NCBI GenBank assembly: GCA_002803225.1
Contig: NXFV01000750.1
Span: 1-64,000, forward strand
DNA length: 64,000 nt
Direction: 5' to 3'
From: Gamarada debralockiae
Taxonomy: Eukaryota; Ascomycota; Leotiomycetes; Helotiales; Hyphodiscaceae
A program made the position numbers and the translations under genes. Positions 10,443 to 22,341 of the stretch are shown here, in pieces; within the stretch, counting starts at the first letter, position 1, and each line of letters begins with the position of its first letter. Under the pieces are notes generated by a model that was not told the origin of the DNA, searched no databases, and worked only from the letters and a program-made list of their open reading frames with translations.

Positions 10443-13120
10443 TTAGCTGATCCTTCGATCAACTACCATCGCCTGCCCATTACCTATGCTGTCCTTCTCT
10501 CCTCCCATTTTGCCTCTCATCTCCGCTTCTGCTTCGCGTTTTATGCGGTAGAAGGCTAGCTTCTCGAACCGGCTTAGGGCTTTCCACCAGTGCCGGCCTG
10601 CTTCGTGCTCACTTATTCTCTCCAACAAATCAACAATTTTCACTCGGACGTCTCTGTCTTTGTGGAATAGCCCCAGGGCCACGTAGAAAAGACCTGCGTG
10701 GGACTCAGGAGCCACTGTTAAGAGTTGGCAAATCTCGTCGTAGGAGTGGGTGTATTTCGAAAGGGCCAGGTAGATCTCTCGACTCGAAATAGGACTTAAC
10801 TTCGTCATTCGCAGACGATCATGCAAGTGGTGAAGATCGAGAGACTTCAAGGGACGGAAGTTGTAGAGCTGGGCGAGATCCTGATGTTCATCAGTACCAA
10901 GTCCTCCACAAGTCAGTGGTGCAGCATACCTGTTTGAAACTGTAATAGCTTCGAGTGTTTCTCCAGCCCTCGATCCGCATCACTCCACCAGCCAGCTCCT
11001 TCATTTTCGACTGCTCATCGGCCCAGACATATCCATGTCCACTGACACTCTCGTTTCCAGGTTCAGCCTGTTCAACACCAATGTACAGAGCACTAGCACC
11101 ATACACGCTTTCCTCAAACGCTGCCGCGATCCGTGTGAATTTCTCCACCCAGTCCCTCCACTTCGCTCTGATCACTCCTTCGCCATGCCGTGCGGCAATG
11201 CTACGAAGGACATCGCTCATGAAGGCAGCATCCCCCGTGGCATCCCCAAACCCTGTAGAAGACGCCGCGCTGATAGCATTTGCATAAGTTGGATTCTGCT
11301 GCTGGAAATTCGCCAGACCCTCTGTGACGGGCGCACTCTCAATCCTATTACTGATCTTCATCCTTCCCGTTGGCAAATCACATAGTACATCCCACCATTC
11401 AGGATGATTCTCAAAAGTTGGATTCGTGACTCCCGCTATGAATCCAGGAACTTTTAGAAGGTCGTCGATTTTGCTGAGATCCGTGTAGGGGAATGCATGA
11501 CGAGTAAAGCCTCGAAGTATCCCTCCTGAAGCCAAAGCGCATGCAGCGAGTACAGCTTCAGCAACTTCCCCTGACGGTCGATTGTGACCCAAGAATATGA
11601 CACGCTTTTGTGTCAACATGGCATTAGCTAAGACAATGATGGGGTGAGTATAGGCGCCTCCTGTTGTGAGATGTGGATGTAGGGCGAATGGTTGAGGATT
11701 TTTGGCGTGGGTATCTGAGAAAGTTTGAATAAGTTTGATGAGAGAAAAATCCCCAACCGTTTCAGGAGATATCGCAACGGGGACCTTGATCGGGATAGGA
11801 ATTCCATTGTACATGACTTTCGTCTCAAATTCATGAGTATCTCGAGGTACCGAATATGTCGAGTGAGCCATGATGTGGGCTTTCGTCCCATTTCGAGTCA
11901 GATCAGCTCTTCTCTCAGGGCTTTCGGCTATAGCTGTGACATCTTCCGGCGCTTCTCCCCTATCTTCGGCCATACGCATCTGTATCATTTGCTCAAATTT
12001 TTCGACAAAGAGATCTTTGTTGTCGCTGGCTTGTAAAAGGTACCTTTCCAGTAGACTCAATCTCGGCATCAGGGATAGGTCCATGGTGTTGACGGCTTCG
12101 TAAAGCAACGCCAGCGTTGCAGGATGCGGTGACTTGAAATACTCTTCGAGAGCTAATAATAAAAGAGGCTGAACTAATGTTAGAATATTCTCCGAAAAAG
12201 TAAACCTTCGCCAAACCTACTTTATATATGTGCAAGAAAGGATGCCTTGTGCATATCGCCATCGCCTTTACGACGGCTCCTCTCTTCGCAGTCTTATCCT
12301 GCTTCGTATTCACAAGATTCAGTACGTAGATTAACGGAGGTCCTTCTCCTCCTTCTGGTTCACTGTCGTCCGACTCCTCTCCTTCAATCTCCTCTTGGTC
12401 CCCATCTTCTGTCGCTGTTTCATCTTCGGGGTCCAAGATTCCAGCAGCCTTGTCTTTCCTCTTTTGCCTCCTTCGTCGTCTCTCTTCTTTCTCCTCTGCT
12501 TCTTCCTCCTCCTCGCTTGTATCCTTATGTAAAAAAAATATGGTCCAGTCCTGATTCCGCACGTGCGCTTGATCCGGCAGCATCAACTCTGCCAGCATAT
12601 GTTCGTCTCCAGTGATTGCCACAGGATACTGATGTTCCATAATCGGCCCTTTATCGATATCAAAGGAAGCCACCAAAATATATTCGACATGGTTTTCAGT
12701 CTCCCCGCGAGGGTACTGCGACCGCAGCTTTCTCTTTGGGTGCGCATCTGCATTGTATTTTCTCGGCGCAGAGAGAGATGAGTGCTGCGAAGAAGCTCCA
12801 CTCGAAGGAGTCTTCGAATTCGAGCTTGGGTCGGATGTTCGATCTGTATCGATCAGAGGCGGATTCGGGCTCCTGGATGGTCTCGAGTGTCTCGAGTGTC
12901 TCGACATGGTTGAGGGCGATCGTGAGGAGGGGAAGGACGAGAGTGACGTTCGGCGGTTGACACCAGTGCTTCCATTGGAACTGGTAGTGGTCGCCACGCT
13001 GTCAGTCGTACCAGAAGTGCCCCTAGTTGTCGGACGTTGTTGCATGACTTTGGTTTTCAGAGTGCCATTCGTTGTACTCGTCTTGAAGTAAATGGGAGAG
13101 TAGGGGAGTATTCCAGCCAT
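10443..13120 (-). CDS. AFI1: Afi1-like polarity protein (Arf3 docking region plus SPA/DENN region)
   Basis: Exons 13120-12221, 12168-10930 and 10880-10443 give 858 residues, with introns of 52 and 49 nt at codon boundaries. Residues 1-145 are disordered and S/T/P/R-rich. The docking region begins near residue 148 with [18 protein letters not shown], the hallmark start of Afi1/DENN proteins, and IMEHQYP follows. An acidic and then basic insert ([19 protein letters not shown]) precedes [12 protein letters not shown]. Exon 2 carries the stabilisation-of-polarity-axis region ([35 protein letters not shown]). In yeast Afi1 binds Arf3 at the plasma membrane to keep the polarity axis. The gene is convergent with S-formylglutathione hydrolase and divergent from the EF-hand gene. 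Confidence 0.88.
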
Positions 13121-13677
13121 CTTGGGATTAGGGTTCTTGGGAACTTTGGAACTATGCTAGAAGAAGTGTACGCGCGACGGTTGATCCACTTTGACAGGGT
13201 TCAGACAGTATGAAGTTGGGGATCCGTGCCCGCCGTGAAAAAGGTGGATTTGCCAGTCGCAATGGTTGTGGGTGATGCGCTGGTCGTTGAAGAGGTGAGC
13301 CGGGTGAATAAAGGTACTTGATAGGCATTGAGGCCTGATTGACATATGATAGTTGAGGGGATATCGAGAGGTACGGAGTTGAGTATGAGAAGTTTGATGA
13401 ATTGCGATGATACTCAGGGGTAAAGGCGGTAGAGGTCAAATCGCATCGGGTTCCAGCCAATAGTAGGGAATTTGGACTGCCGGCTGAAGCCTGGAAGCAA
13501 CAGCCTTGCCGCGCTAAAGTTGACCTTTGTTTACATTGGATTTCGACATCATCAAAGTTTTGTATCTTCGATAACCAACAAATAGTTGCAGAATAAAGGA
13601 TCCAATCGCTGCATACATTCCTTGGATGCCTTATATTCCGATTGAATTTTCCAATTCGAGGTAAAATACAATAAACA
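13121..13677. promoter_or_regulatory. Divergent promoter between AFI1 and the EF-hand gene
   Basis: 557 bases between the divergent starts. A 180-codon frame on the minus strand (13694-13152) overlaps both 5' ends and the first EF-hand exon. It has no domain or signal, so I treat this region as promoter. Confidence 0.45.
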
Positions 13678-14652
13678 ATGGTAAGAACGGCCAAAGCTGT
13701 TGCTCCATCGCGACTTTCTCAATGATCAATTAGCTGACGTATCTTCCTTTTCCGCAGTCAATGTCTGCTTCATACAAACCTTCCCCTCTCTCCTATGGCT
13801 CACCACGAGCATCTCCCTTCCGCAGACCCGAATCACCACACTCGCCATCTCCATTACGACAATCGACACCAAACCCGTCACCTACGAAAACAATGGCCGC
13901 AACATCAACAACGCCCTCTAGATTAGCCAATCACTCCACTCCTACAGAAGCAGATACATGGACACCAAGAGGCCTTACACCAGTTGTGAGAGAACGAGAA
14001 AAGTCGCCCACGCGAGGAGCGAATGCTAGTCCTGGGTTCGGAGGCATGCTGACGACCTCGAGGGGAGGTGGGGATAACAATGCGCTGTCGAAGTTGCAAC
14101 CTGCGCAGGTTAGGGAGCTGAGGGAGGGGTTTCAGATACTGGATAGAGATAGTGATGGACATGTTGGGAGGGAGGATGTTGCTGATATGTTGACGCAATT
14201 GGGTAAGCTCTAAAAACCTCGAACAGCCAGGATTTGTGCTAATGGAAATAGGAATGTCCGCAAACCCCTCCGACCTCACAGCTTTTTTCCCACCCTCAAC
14301 TCCCCAAACCGTCACTCTTCCAGCCTACCTAAACTCCCTGGCCTCACTCTTAGCATCCTTGTCACCATCCTCTGAGCTCCTATCCGCATTCTCAGCATTC
14401 GATGAAGATGACAGCGGCCAGATCGATCTAGTGGAACTACGAGATGCGTTATTGCATACAGCTCCCGAACCCGGGGTGCAGTCACTGAATGAGAGGGATA
14501 TTGACAGAGTGATGAATGGATTTACGGGAAGGAGAGCGTTTGGTAAACAGACTGGAGGTGGAATGGTTAAGAGAGGGGAGGTTTTCAAGTATCAAGAGTT
14601 TGTATCGAATATCCAGGGTGGTGCTAGTCGAGAGAACAATGAGAGTGAGTGA
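13678..14652 (+). CDS. EF-hand protein, myosin regulatory light chain-like, with disordered N-terminus
   Basis: Exons 13678-13680, 13758-14202 and 14252-14652 give 282 residues. The first exon holds only the ATG, directly followed by GTAAGA; the 77-nt intron ends TTTTCCGCAG. A start at the in-frame ATG 13761 would remove two residues without changing the rest. Residues 1-110 are S/P/T-rich with many SP sites. Residues 111-282 resemble calmodulin or light chain: a canonical EF loop D130-D141 (DRDSDGHVGRED) and a second D200-E211 (DEDDSGQIDLVE). The other two hands look degenerate (AFFPPSTPQT and the GFTGRRAFG region). The closest expected family is the regulatory light chain of type II myosin at the contractile ring, but a related EF-hand regulator is possible. 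Confidence 0.8.
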
Positions 14653-15131
14653 AGGGGCTAGGAATTAGTCGGAAAGGCATAATGGATCATGCATGGGTAT
14701 GGCGTTAGAATATGTTTTGACAAGGAAGGTAGGCGGCGTACCAAGGATAATACGAAGTACAGGACGACAATTAAAGTCATCACTTCACGATTCGGTTTCT
14801 CAGAGCTGATTGACAGAGTCCCTGAATCACCAGAGAGGAAAGTGCTTCTGGTTTGTTCATTTCGAAGTTCCCGGCGTCAACATTCTCAATCTCTGCAAGC
14901 CGTTCAGTGACTGAACTTCCAACCTCAAGAAGCTTCACTGCCTTGCAAGCTCCACTCGGATTCTATTCCAACTTCTTTCTTCTTGTAGAACGTATTCCTA
15001 TGTAATTTCTCTACATGCCCTATATATTTTATTCGTAGAATCATAAGCTCATCATCATATCATAAATCGTAAAACATCATCATCATCCCTTCTATTCCCC
15101 TTATTCACATTTCTCCCCACTCCTTCTCCCT
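14653..15131. other. Convergent intergenic region
   Basis: 3' flanks of the EF-hand gene (+) and the CorA-like gene (-). It contains TATATATTTTATTC and repeated CATCATCATC, plausible polyadenylation context. No gene is seen. Confidence 0.5.
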
Positions 15132-16833
15132 TCACTCACTCTTCTTCGTATCCCAAGTACTAACCTTACTCATAGTCCTCTTCCTCATCGTAGCCATGAT
15201 AACCTTCTCCATATCCTCACTTCCCCTCTCTAAATCCGTATCCTCCTTATTATACTTCGCTTCCCTCCTCTTCTCCCACACATACCAAATCCCCACTATA
15301 ATCATCGTAATAGGTATCGTCACCGCCCAATATATCCAGAACTGCTCGCTCACGCTCGGTCCGTCGCTATTCTGGAAATTGAAGAATGTCATGGAGAAGA
15401 CGGAGGCGAGGTAGGCACCTGGGAAGAATATGGCGCCGAGGAGAGATATGGTTTTCATGGCTGCGGAATCGCGCTTTGAGGCATGTGCGAGTTTCCGTTG
15501 CTCGCCGGCCATTTGGAAATTTAGTTTGGATTCTTTTTGGGCAATGATGTTGTATAACTGTCCGGGTTTGTTAGTGATTTGAGGAGGAAGGGAGGAAGGG
15601 AAGGGGACCTACAGCGCTCCGCTGAATATCCAACCGTTGTAAAGTCGTATACGCATAGCTGTCAATGCCCTGTAACTTAACCCTATAAAATTCCATTCTC
15701 GCAAGCATACTCGCCTGCAATTTCGTCATCGTATCATCTTTCCTCGCCGCAGGCAACTTCTCATCGAATCTCTCCATCGACTTCTCAATCCCTGTCAGAA
15801 TCTGCAGATACGCTTTCGGTCTTTTCCACAGGACCTGAGAATGACATTCCACCAAATCTCTGTTGACAGCATCGAGATCCACGACACCTTCTTTTACGTA
15901 CCCTTCTTTCTCTTCGATCTCGGAACGCATGGATACAGCGTGTTCGAGTCGTCGTAGCCAATCACGTGCCTCCCGCTGCTTGATGTCCGTTTTGAAAGAA
16001 ACGTCGTGCGAGAAGATTATAATGGGTAGAAGCATTGGGTGGCCGATTTGTAGGACGCAGGCTTTGAGGTGCTTGATTGCTTCTATGAGGTCTGAACTTG
16101 GTGTTCCTTTTGCGAAGCCTGTGGTGTTGCCGTTGTTCACGTCGTGGGAGAGCATGAGTTCCCATCCTCGAGTGTAGCCTTTTTTTCGGACGTCGGATTT
16201 GCGGTAGATGATTTCTGTGTTTTGTTAGAGAAGGGATGTGGGTAAAGGGAGAGGGGGGTTGGGCGTACGCAGATGCGGATTCTCGTAGTCTTGATCGTAG
16301 GCGCACCAGAAGAACGGCCCTACGCAGCTTGTGCTCTCGATTGCGCGGTATGGTAGGTTCATGGTTACAACCATGGACTTGTAGACTTCGGGCTTGAGAC
16401 TAATGACATGCGGGGTGAAGGTTTCGGGGTGCTTCGCATTTTGCTGGAGACTTGTATCCATCAGTCCTGCTCTCCCTATCCCCCATAATACCAGAGCGCA
16501 CTCACATCAATCGCAAGCTTGCTTTCTGCACAACTCCGGGCGGTAATCGTGGCGGCTCAAACGCTCCCTATCCCTATGTCAGTCCATCCCACCAATGCCC
16601 CGCGGCGCATCGCAGACCCTCCGATGGAGAAAATTGTCGAACTCATCTGGAGTCAACGGATGTTCTTCGACGGTATTGAAGCTCGGATCCTATAATATAC
16701 CACGCATCAGCTTCCTTCAACTACGCTGGATCAATTGCGCACCCACCGAATAAGAGAAAATCTCCAAGTACGTCGTAGCTTCCACCACATGTTTGCAGCG
16801 ATCCACATTCGCTTTAAACATATAATCGTCCAT
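15132..16833 (-). CDS. CorA-like divalent cation channel of the fungal type lacking GMN
   Basis: Exons 16833-16747, 16689-16618, 16567-16506, 16450-16269, 16214-15613 and 15557-15132 join in one frame to 476 residues. The small exons near the N-terminus rest on weaker signals (a GTCTGC donor at 16617, an AAG acceptor at 16451). The long soluble part carries GPFFWCAYDQD and KKGYTRGWELMLSHD, shared by fungal CorA-like proteins, and a helical stalk (LQASMLARMEFYRVKLQGI). Two membrane segments follow, about 371-393 and 408-429, with the usual short acidic loop between them. Where CorA proteins have GMN at the end of the first segment this protein has SMT (SVFSMTFF). It therefore keeps the fold but may not be a normal magnesium channel. 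The C-terminal tail is K/R/E-rich. Confidence 0.8.
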
Positions 16834-18040
16834 CTTGCGCGGCGCTCATCTTCCCTCCTCCAAAATCCAAAATCACTCTCCTCTCAAAATACGCACAGAA
16901 ATCAATTGCAAAAAAAATGCCAAGACAATCGCAAAAGATGCAGAAGAAAGAGAAAAAGGTTGAAGTGAGGTGAGAAATGTAATGTACAGAATCCTCCGCT
17001 ACTCGGTCTGTGCATTCACAGGCTGCTCACCAACCCCGCCAAAGCCTAGCTTGCTTATTCGCTATCGCTGTGAACGGGAAGAAGAGGGGCCTGTCACCGC
17101 TGGCGGGGCTTTAATGCGGCGTGGAGAGAATTAACAAATGGGAGGTTGGTGGCTGACAGGGAAGTGGTTGGTGCTGATTACGAGCCGGCATGTCCGTAAT
17201 GGAAAACTTTTCGTCTGAGTTGGTGATGCCAAGACTTGCGCAGACAGTTGAGAGAGGACAATGAGACGTTGAGGCATTGGAGATGAAGCAAGTGGCATTA
17301 TTTGGATTTGAAGAGACGTTGAACTCTTCCCAGCCACCGAGGTTAACAAGGTCCCAACGCGATTGTGACGGGACGAGTTGGAGGCCGGAAGCCCAGACCA
17401 AACTTCCTCTAATCTCAAAGTCATATTCTTTGCTTTGAAGCACTTGCTCAAGTCTATGCTGAAGAAAACGACTGGAAGTCTAAGCCTGTTCACACCAGAG
17501 TACGATCTTCTAATAAAAATGCAGCAAGCGTGTCCTCGACGTTGTATGCCAAGCAGAATCTTCTGGAGCTGCGAGTTCCCAGCTCCTTTATTTGAGTGAA
17601 ATAGATATATGATCACATATTAAGACGAATCGTTGTTCATTGATGGTAGTTTTCATTCAGATAACTGTGTCGATTTCCTCCTTGTTACCAGACCTGCCTC
17701 CTTGTGGACAGGTTGATGTCGTGCAGACTGTAGAACCCAGCTACAAATACAATGCTGGAACAAAATACCATTATCTTGGCAATGACTTGTTTATTCTGTT
17801 GCTGAAATGCCTATGCTGACTCCATTCATTAATTCTGACCTTCCTCACACTGCTCTTCCTCATACTGCTCCTTCAGCTCTTCATGCGTTCCATAGAACAC
17901 GACAGGATGGTAGCCCATCTTCTGCTTTGGCATCACCAACTCAAGAGAAAAGCTTCTTTGACACAATCTACGCGAACGTTTCTGATCGAGCATGCAGTTG
18001 TACTTGATGTTCTCGATCTGGCTAATTCGAATTAAAGTGT
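16834..18040. other. Intergenic region, possibly with gene remnants
   Basis: 1.2 kb upstream of the CorA-like gene. A minus-strand frame at 17616-17111 (161 codons), with another frame inside it rich in W and G, may be a remnant of a coding region, but I cannot name it. Nothing else is recognisable. Confidence 0.35.
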
Positions 18041-18985
18041 GTTTAACTATTGTGTCCGTGAAACCCCGGAACTTCTTGATTTTGCGTCTGACTTGAGGAA
18101 TGTCGCAGACAAAAATCTTTTGTCTGATTTGTTTCTTTTGTAGCAGAGGCCACCCATAGTATAAGGTATCCTTTCAGAGAAGATTCTGGGGTTTGTTGAC
18201 CACGAGGACGATAGTCAATGAATCGAGGTTCGGAAGACGAGGAAGTGGTGACACGGCCCTCCGTGATATCACCCTCAGTGCACTTTCCATAACCCAATAA
18301 TCAATATACAAGTCCTCCAGAGCCGAAATATCGCATGTGTCGAGGATGAGGTCAGAAGCTCATTCTTCTCAGTGAGCACTCTGCCAAAATCCTCCGAATG
18401 GGGCATCTGTCTTTGTCTAGGTCGGAGTAGATAGGCCGTTCTTCTGGAAGTCCTCCAAGCTTTTCGTCTACTGTGAAAATCTCAGTTAGCATTTGCTCGA
18501 TAAGAAGGCAAGCGAGATTTCCTGAGAGCCGAGACATGCTCTCACTTGTAGGATATCCTTTAAAAGTAAGGGTTGCTCCGAGATTTACTTACTACCCAAT
18601 AGCTCCGTTCTCGAATCTTGACAGCCTCTAAGAAGCGCGGGAGCGAGAGACAGAGATATAGGTAGTTGGATACTCTGCTCGAAGGTGATCTCAACGACTC
18701 TTCCCTCAACGGCATGGTGAGATAGCTTCCAGATGGCAAGTCGGAGCTCTTTAGGTAGCCTCGGAAATGGGTGGAATTTGGGGAGAGGCGGCGGTAAAAT
18801 CTTAGGGCTGTGAAGACGATGCCGTTAGTCAATGTCTTAGAAGAGGTTCTGTTTATCGACCCTTACCCACTCACTTCTGGCAGCTGGAGCTAGTTGTCGA
18901 GATTTTGAGCGCTCAGTGCGCCGACTCTCCACGTCGAACAAGAAGTTCTTTTAAAGCTCTCGAAGTCTAGATGTGGGGTGTCCAT
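18041..18985 (-). pseudogene. Decayed 2EXR-domain gene, copy A
   Basis: From 18779 to 18585 the minus strand encodes 64 codons with the typical fungal 2EXR start (FHPFPRLPKELRLAIWKL), then VVEITFEQSIQ, CQDSRTELLG and a stop. Pieces of the expected rest of the protein lie downstream in other frames: EERPIYSDLDKD around 18430 and a tail to 18043. An ATG at 18985 opens a short exon that stops before the domain, although an intron with a GTGAGT donor near 18885 and a CACAG acceptor near 18797 could bypass that stop. 2EXR proteins are abundant in fungal genomes and their function is unknown. I call this a relic of the same family as copies B and C. Confidence 0.55.
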
Positions 18986-19784
18986 CTTGGATTAGATGTT
19001 GGTCTTCTATGAGAGGTCGAAGAAGAAGGATGGTCGCAGAGGAGTAATTTATCTCTCTGCGGAAGACGCGGTCGTAACGATATCAACAGTGAATTCGCCA
19101 GGTCGTCATCAACACCTGGGGCCTAGGAATGTCGAGTGAATGATTTAACTGTCAAGATATATAGAGTTCAACACTTCACAACCAACTGTGCGTACTGAAT
19201 CTGTAATCAAATTGACTTGGGCTGGACAGCCTGCCTTTATGTAGCACAGTCCCTCTCATTCACGTCTCTGGCTGTTTGCTAGGGGCAACAATCAGTAGAA
19301 CTGCAATTAGTGACAGGGAGTTTGTTGCCAAAAATGGGCTCTTTTCAGGGTCAAAAGTAGAATTGTGCATATGTCATAGTCATTTCATGTGTGATGGACG
19401 AGACTCGGTTGAAAAGCGGATGACTGTCATTTCATTTGAAGAGGTGTCTGTCTAGTTCTGCTCAGTGAAGCCTTCCAGTTGCTGCAACAATATGGAGTGT
19501 CGACAGGAAGAGAAAGACTCGAGAGCAAGAAGCCAAGTATCCTCCTAGTCGTCATGTCCTTTGGATTCCTGCTTTGTGGATCCACTACCGCTTCATCTTT
19601 GGTGGTCCGACGAGTGGGCAGTTTCTCAAATTATCAAGCTGTTCAGGAGACCCATAGAACTTAACATTGCAAGGAACGAATTGACATCGAGTAAAATCTC
19701 GATCTCGTCTCAACCAGTGAATGTGTCGAATGAGACTGGTTGAGTTGTGGGCTTCCATTTTGTCTGTGACCCCCCAAAAGTAGC

Positions 19785-20430
19785 TTACTTGCTTACGAAT
19801 TCATTTGAGATGGACCGGCCGTGACTCATTTGCCATAGCCTCCGTAATTTGTTTGCAATAAGAGACTGGAAGTTGTCGATCTGCGGCGGGAACAGTTTCT
19901 GGGGATTACTGGCTGCAAAGTCGATGGAGAATGAATCAAGTCTCAGAAGTTCTTTCGGTGCCCACAAAGACCCATTAGACATACAGTCTTTTCGGTACCC
20001 AGGAGCCAATACAGGTGTGTTTCAGACCAGATAAGTTGCTTGTAATCTTAATTTCCAAAGATTCGACAGAGAAGTTTTTCTCGGCCCGCATGCCACCAGT
20101 ATCTTCTCGGACGAAGTAAATATCTTTGTCGAGGTCGAGGAAGATCAGTAGTGCATCCGGAGGTCTTTCAAGTTGTTTGACCAAGCTCTGTGTCTGAAAT
20201 CTGGCCACTTGACAAACGCTTAGGAGAGAAGGTGCTGGAGATAGATTAATTTACCGATGCTCTGCTCGAAGGTGACTTCATCGACCCGGTCCTCGGAATC
20301 AGCAAGGTGAGCTATCCTGAAACTTTCCAGTCGAAGCTCTTTCGGCAGCTTGGGAAGCGGGGTAAATTCGGTGAGAGGGAGATTGCACTGTCTCGGAAAT
20401 GTGTTTCGGAGGCTTGCTGATCGCAAAAAT
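19785..20430 (-). pseudogene. Decayed 2EXR-domain gene, copy B
   Basis: 20366-20220 encodes FTPLPKLPKELRLESFRIAHL and DEVTFEQSIGK, clearly related to copies A and C, and then stops. The continuation lies in other frames: LLIFLDLDKDIYFVRED near 20150-20090, then GLKHTCIGSW, then LWAPKELLRLDSFSIDFAA near 19980-19900 to a stop at 19785. At least two frame changes are needed, so this is not a working gene as it stands. No start exon like that of copy C was found; its 5' part appears to run directly into the 3' end of copy C. Confidence 0.55.
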
Positions 20431-21060
20431 AGTCGCGTATGACTCGAGATGTCGAAGTTGATTCAATGTTAACAAGTCACGAGCTGCCTCTCTCCGCTCA
20501 GCACCCAATAATCGATGCACAGATGTTTGATCTTAGACAAAGCAAGTTGGAGTGTGGACGCGGCCCGCAAAGATAGCATGTAGAAGTTGGCCCTTGTCAG
20601 AGGGTACTTGGTCTGTATCCTCCCGGATAAAGCATATATCCTTTTGAATGTCGAGGTAAATATTAGGGGCTTCGAAACATGTCCAATAGTTCCTCTCTGG
20701 ATTCGTGGCAAACATGAAGAAGACAGGAGTCGGGGAGAGATACGACTTCCTGGATGCTCTTCTCAATTATCATTTCGACTAACCTTTGTTCATATAGGTC
20801 GGCATAGTGGGCTAATTTCCAAATCGCAAGTCTAAGCTCCTTGGGCAGTCTTGGAAAAGAGGTGAATTCGGTGAAGGGCGCGGTCGATTCACTGGGTTGG
20901 TTCGAAGACCATTGTAGAGGATTTGTTATCTGTGGTTTATTAGATATGATCGCGCACTAGGGTATGTTTCTGCTCTTACCTGAGTGCCAGCATTCGGCTT
21001 AATTGTTTCGCTGGTGGATACATCCTCATGTTGACGATCTTCTAAAAATGCGGCAGCCAT
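20430..21060 (-). pseudogene. 2EXR-domain gene, copy C, with intact 5' end and early stop
   Basis: This is the best preserved copy. ATG at 21060, exon 1 to 20980 (27 codons), a 50-nt intron (GTAAGA donor, CCACAG acceptor), then exon 2 from 20929 in phase 0. It encodes FTSFPRLPKELRLAIWKLAHY and CLLHVCHESREELLDM, and ends at a TAA at 20665-20663 after 115 codons. Directly after the stop a neighbouring frame continues the family pattern (APNIYLDIQKDICFIRED), and a third frame gives LSKIKHLCIDYW and LLTLNQLRHLESYATIF. One frameshift near 20680 and another near 20560 would explain this. It could instead be a truncated but expressed protein. Confidence 0.6.
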
Positions 21061-21377
21061 CGCGAGGATTGAGGAGGCTTATGAAGAGGTTGTTGTATTT
21101 GAAGATGGAGAAGAGAAAGCCGAACAGGAAAGTCGTCGTGCGGGTCCTTTGTATGCTTGTATGCGAGGCATGCGCGTTTGTATCGGGAGTCCGCAGCATA
21201 TTCACCGCAGAAAATCAAAACTCAGAAGGCATGAAGTGAAAGAGACTTTTCCACTAGACTTTGTATCACTTGAATAACTTTCCCTGCCAAACTCCTTGTA
21301 TTACGCCCAATCCGGCACCATGGCTATGCAGAACCACCAATTCATCAACATCCCATCCATCGTCCCTCGGTCCCCAT

Positions 21378-22070
21378 CTACTGCAGCAGCTCTTCGCAAG
21401 TCCAATCCTCGTAGCTAATTCGAATTAGCATACGCTTTTAAGAATCAGAGGTTCCTTAGCAACTTACAAGCCATCAGGCATATATCTCCGAACAATCAGG
21501 GGTATCTTCTTTTCTCTCAACTCCTTGATCGCAATCTGTAGCGGATCCGTCTCTCCCTCCAAATCAACAAGAACCGGCGCGTTCATACTGCAGAATTTGG
21601 GCTGTCAGTAAATTGCCATCCCAACTCAAGTAAGCCCTTCAGCGCTTTTAGGCAAAACCCCACCTGATCTGCAAAGCCCTCGTGCCCAAAATCCTAGCCC
21701 TCTCGTACTTGGTCATATACGGTGTAGTCTGTCTCTTATCATTCGGAATCTTCTTGTCCTTCGGCGCCTTGTCTTTGCCAGTTCTATTTGCCACAGCAGA
21801 AGGATCTCCGGACTCAACTACGCCTCGCTCGCCAGTTGTGAGAAGTTGATCTGGGTTCTGGCCGATCGCGGTATCATCGACAGGCGCATTCCCATATTCT
21901 TCAGGCTCTTCTGGTTCTTGGGGATCGTATTCGGGCTCATCATCGTAGGCTGGGGAGAAACTGTAAAGCAAAGGTTTAGCTTTCGTTCAAGAAGCTGCCG
22001 GGCTGTCGCATTTCGAATGACGATATACTCACCCTCCGTCGCCATCATCTCCGTATCCATTGTCTGACAT
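21378..22070 (-). CDS. RPB6: RNA polymerase I/II/III common subunit Rpb6 (ABC23)
   Basis: Exons 22070-22033, 21960-21664, 21587-21468 and 21414-21378 give 163 residues, close to the yeast protein (155). Introns of 72, 76 and 53 nt are all consistent in phase. The acidic N-terminal half ([18 protein letters not shown]) is followed by the conserved core: [22 protein letters not shown], then [19 protein letters not shown], then [18 protein letters not shown] and the short last exon [11 protein letters not shown]. Rpb6 is a shared subunit that helps assemble all three nuclear polymerases. The gene is divergent from the TFIIIA gene. Confidence 0.96.
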
Positions 22071-22341
22071 GATTGCGGTATGATTATCAGTGAGGCGACG
22101 ACCGCAAACGAGTCCGGAAAGTCGTGGAGAGAGTGAGGGGGCTTGACTTAGAATTTGTGGTTCAGGTCGAGTTTGTTCAAAGAAATTTGGCGATCTTTGC
22201 GCCTCAAGCCCCCAGTCAAAATTTAAGGTTTAGCGCTAAAATTAGCGTGCCAAGATTTCGCTGCCACCCAAATAATATTTGCAAAACTTCAAATATTTCT
22301 CGTCAAGAGCTTCATGTCAACAACCTCTGACTTTCGTCGCA
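22071..22341. promoter_or_regulatory. Short shared promoter of RPB6 and TFIIIA
   Basis: Only 271 bases separate the two start codons. It contains an AT-rich core (about 22210-22290) and no TATA box near the expected distance on either side. Both genes serve RNA polymerase III transcription (RPB6 also I and II). Confidence 0.6.

Noticed and set aside
13152..13694. 180-codon minus-strand frame upstream of AFI1
   Set aside because: It overlaps the divergent promoter and the start exon of the EF-hand gene, has no domain or signal and an odd composition.
17111..17616. 161-codon minus-strand frame and an overlapping W/G-rich frame
   Set aside because: Looks as if it could be a gene remnant, but I cannot tie it to a family or make an exon model.
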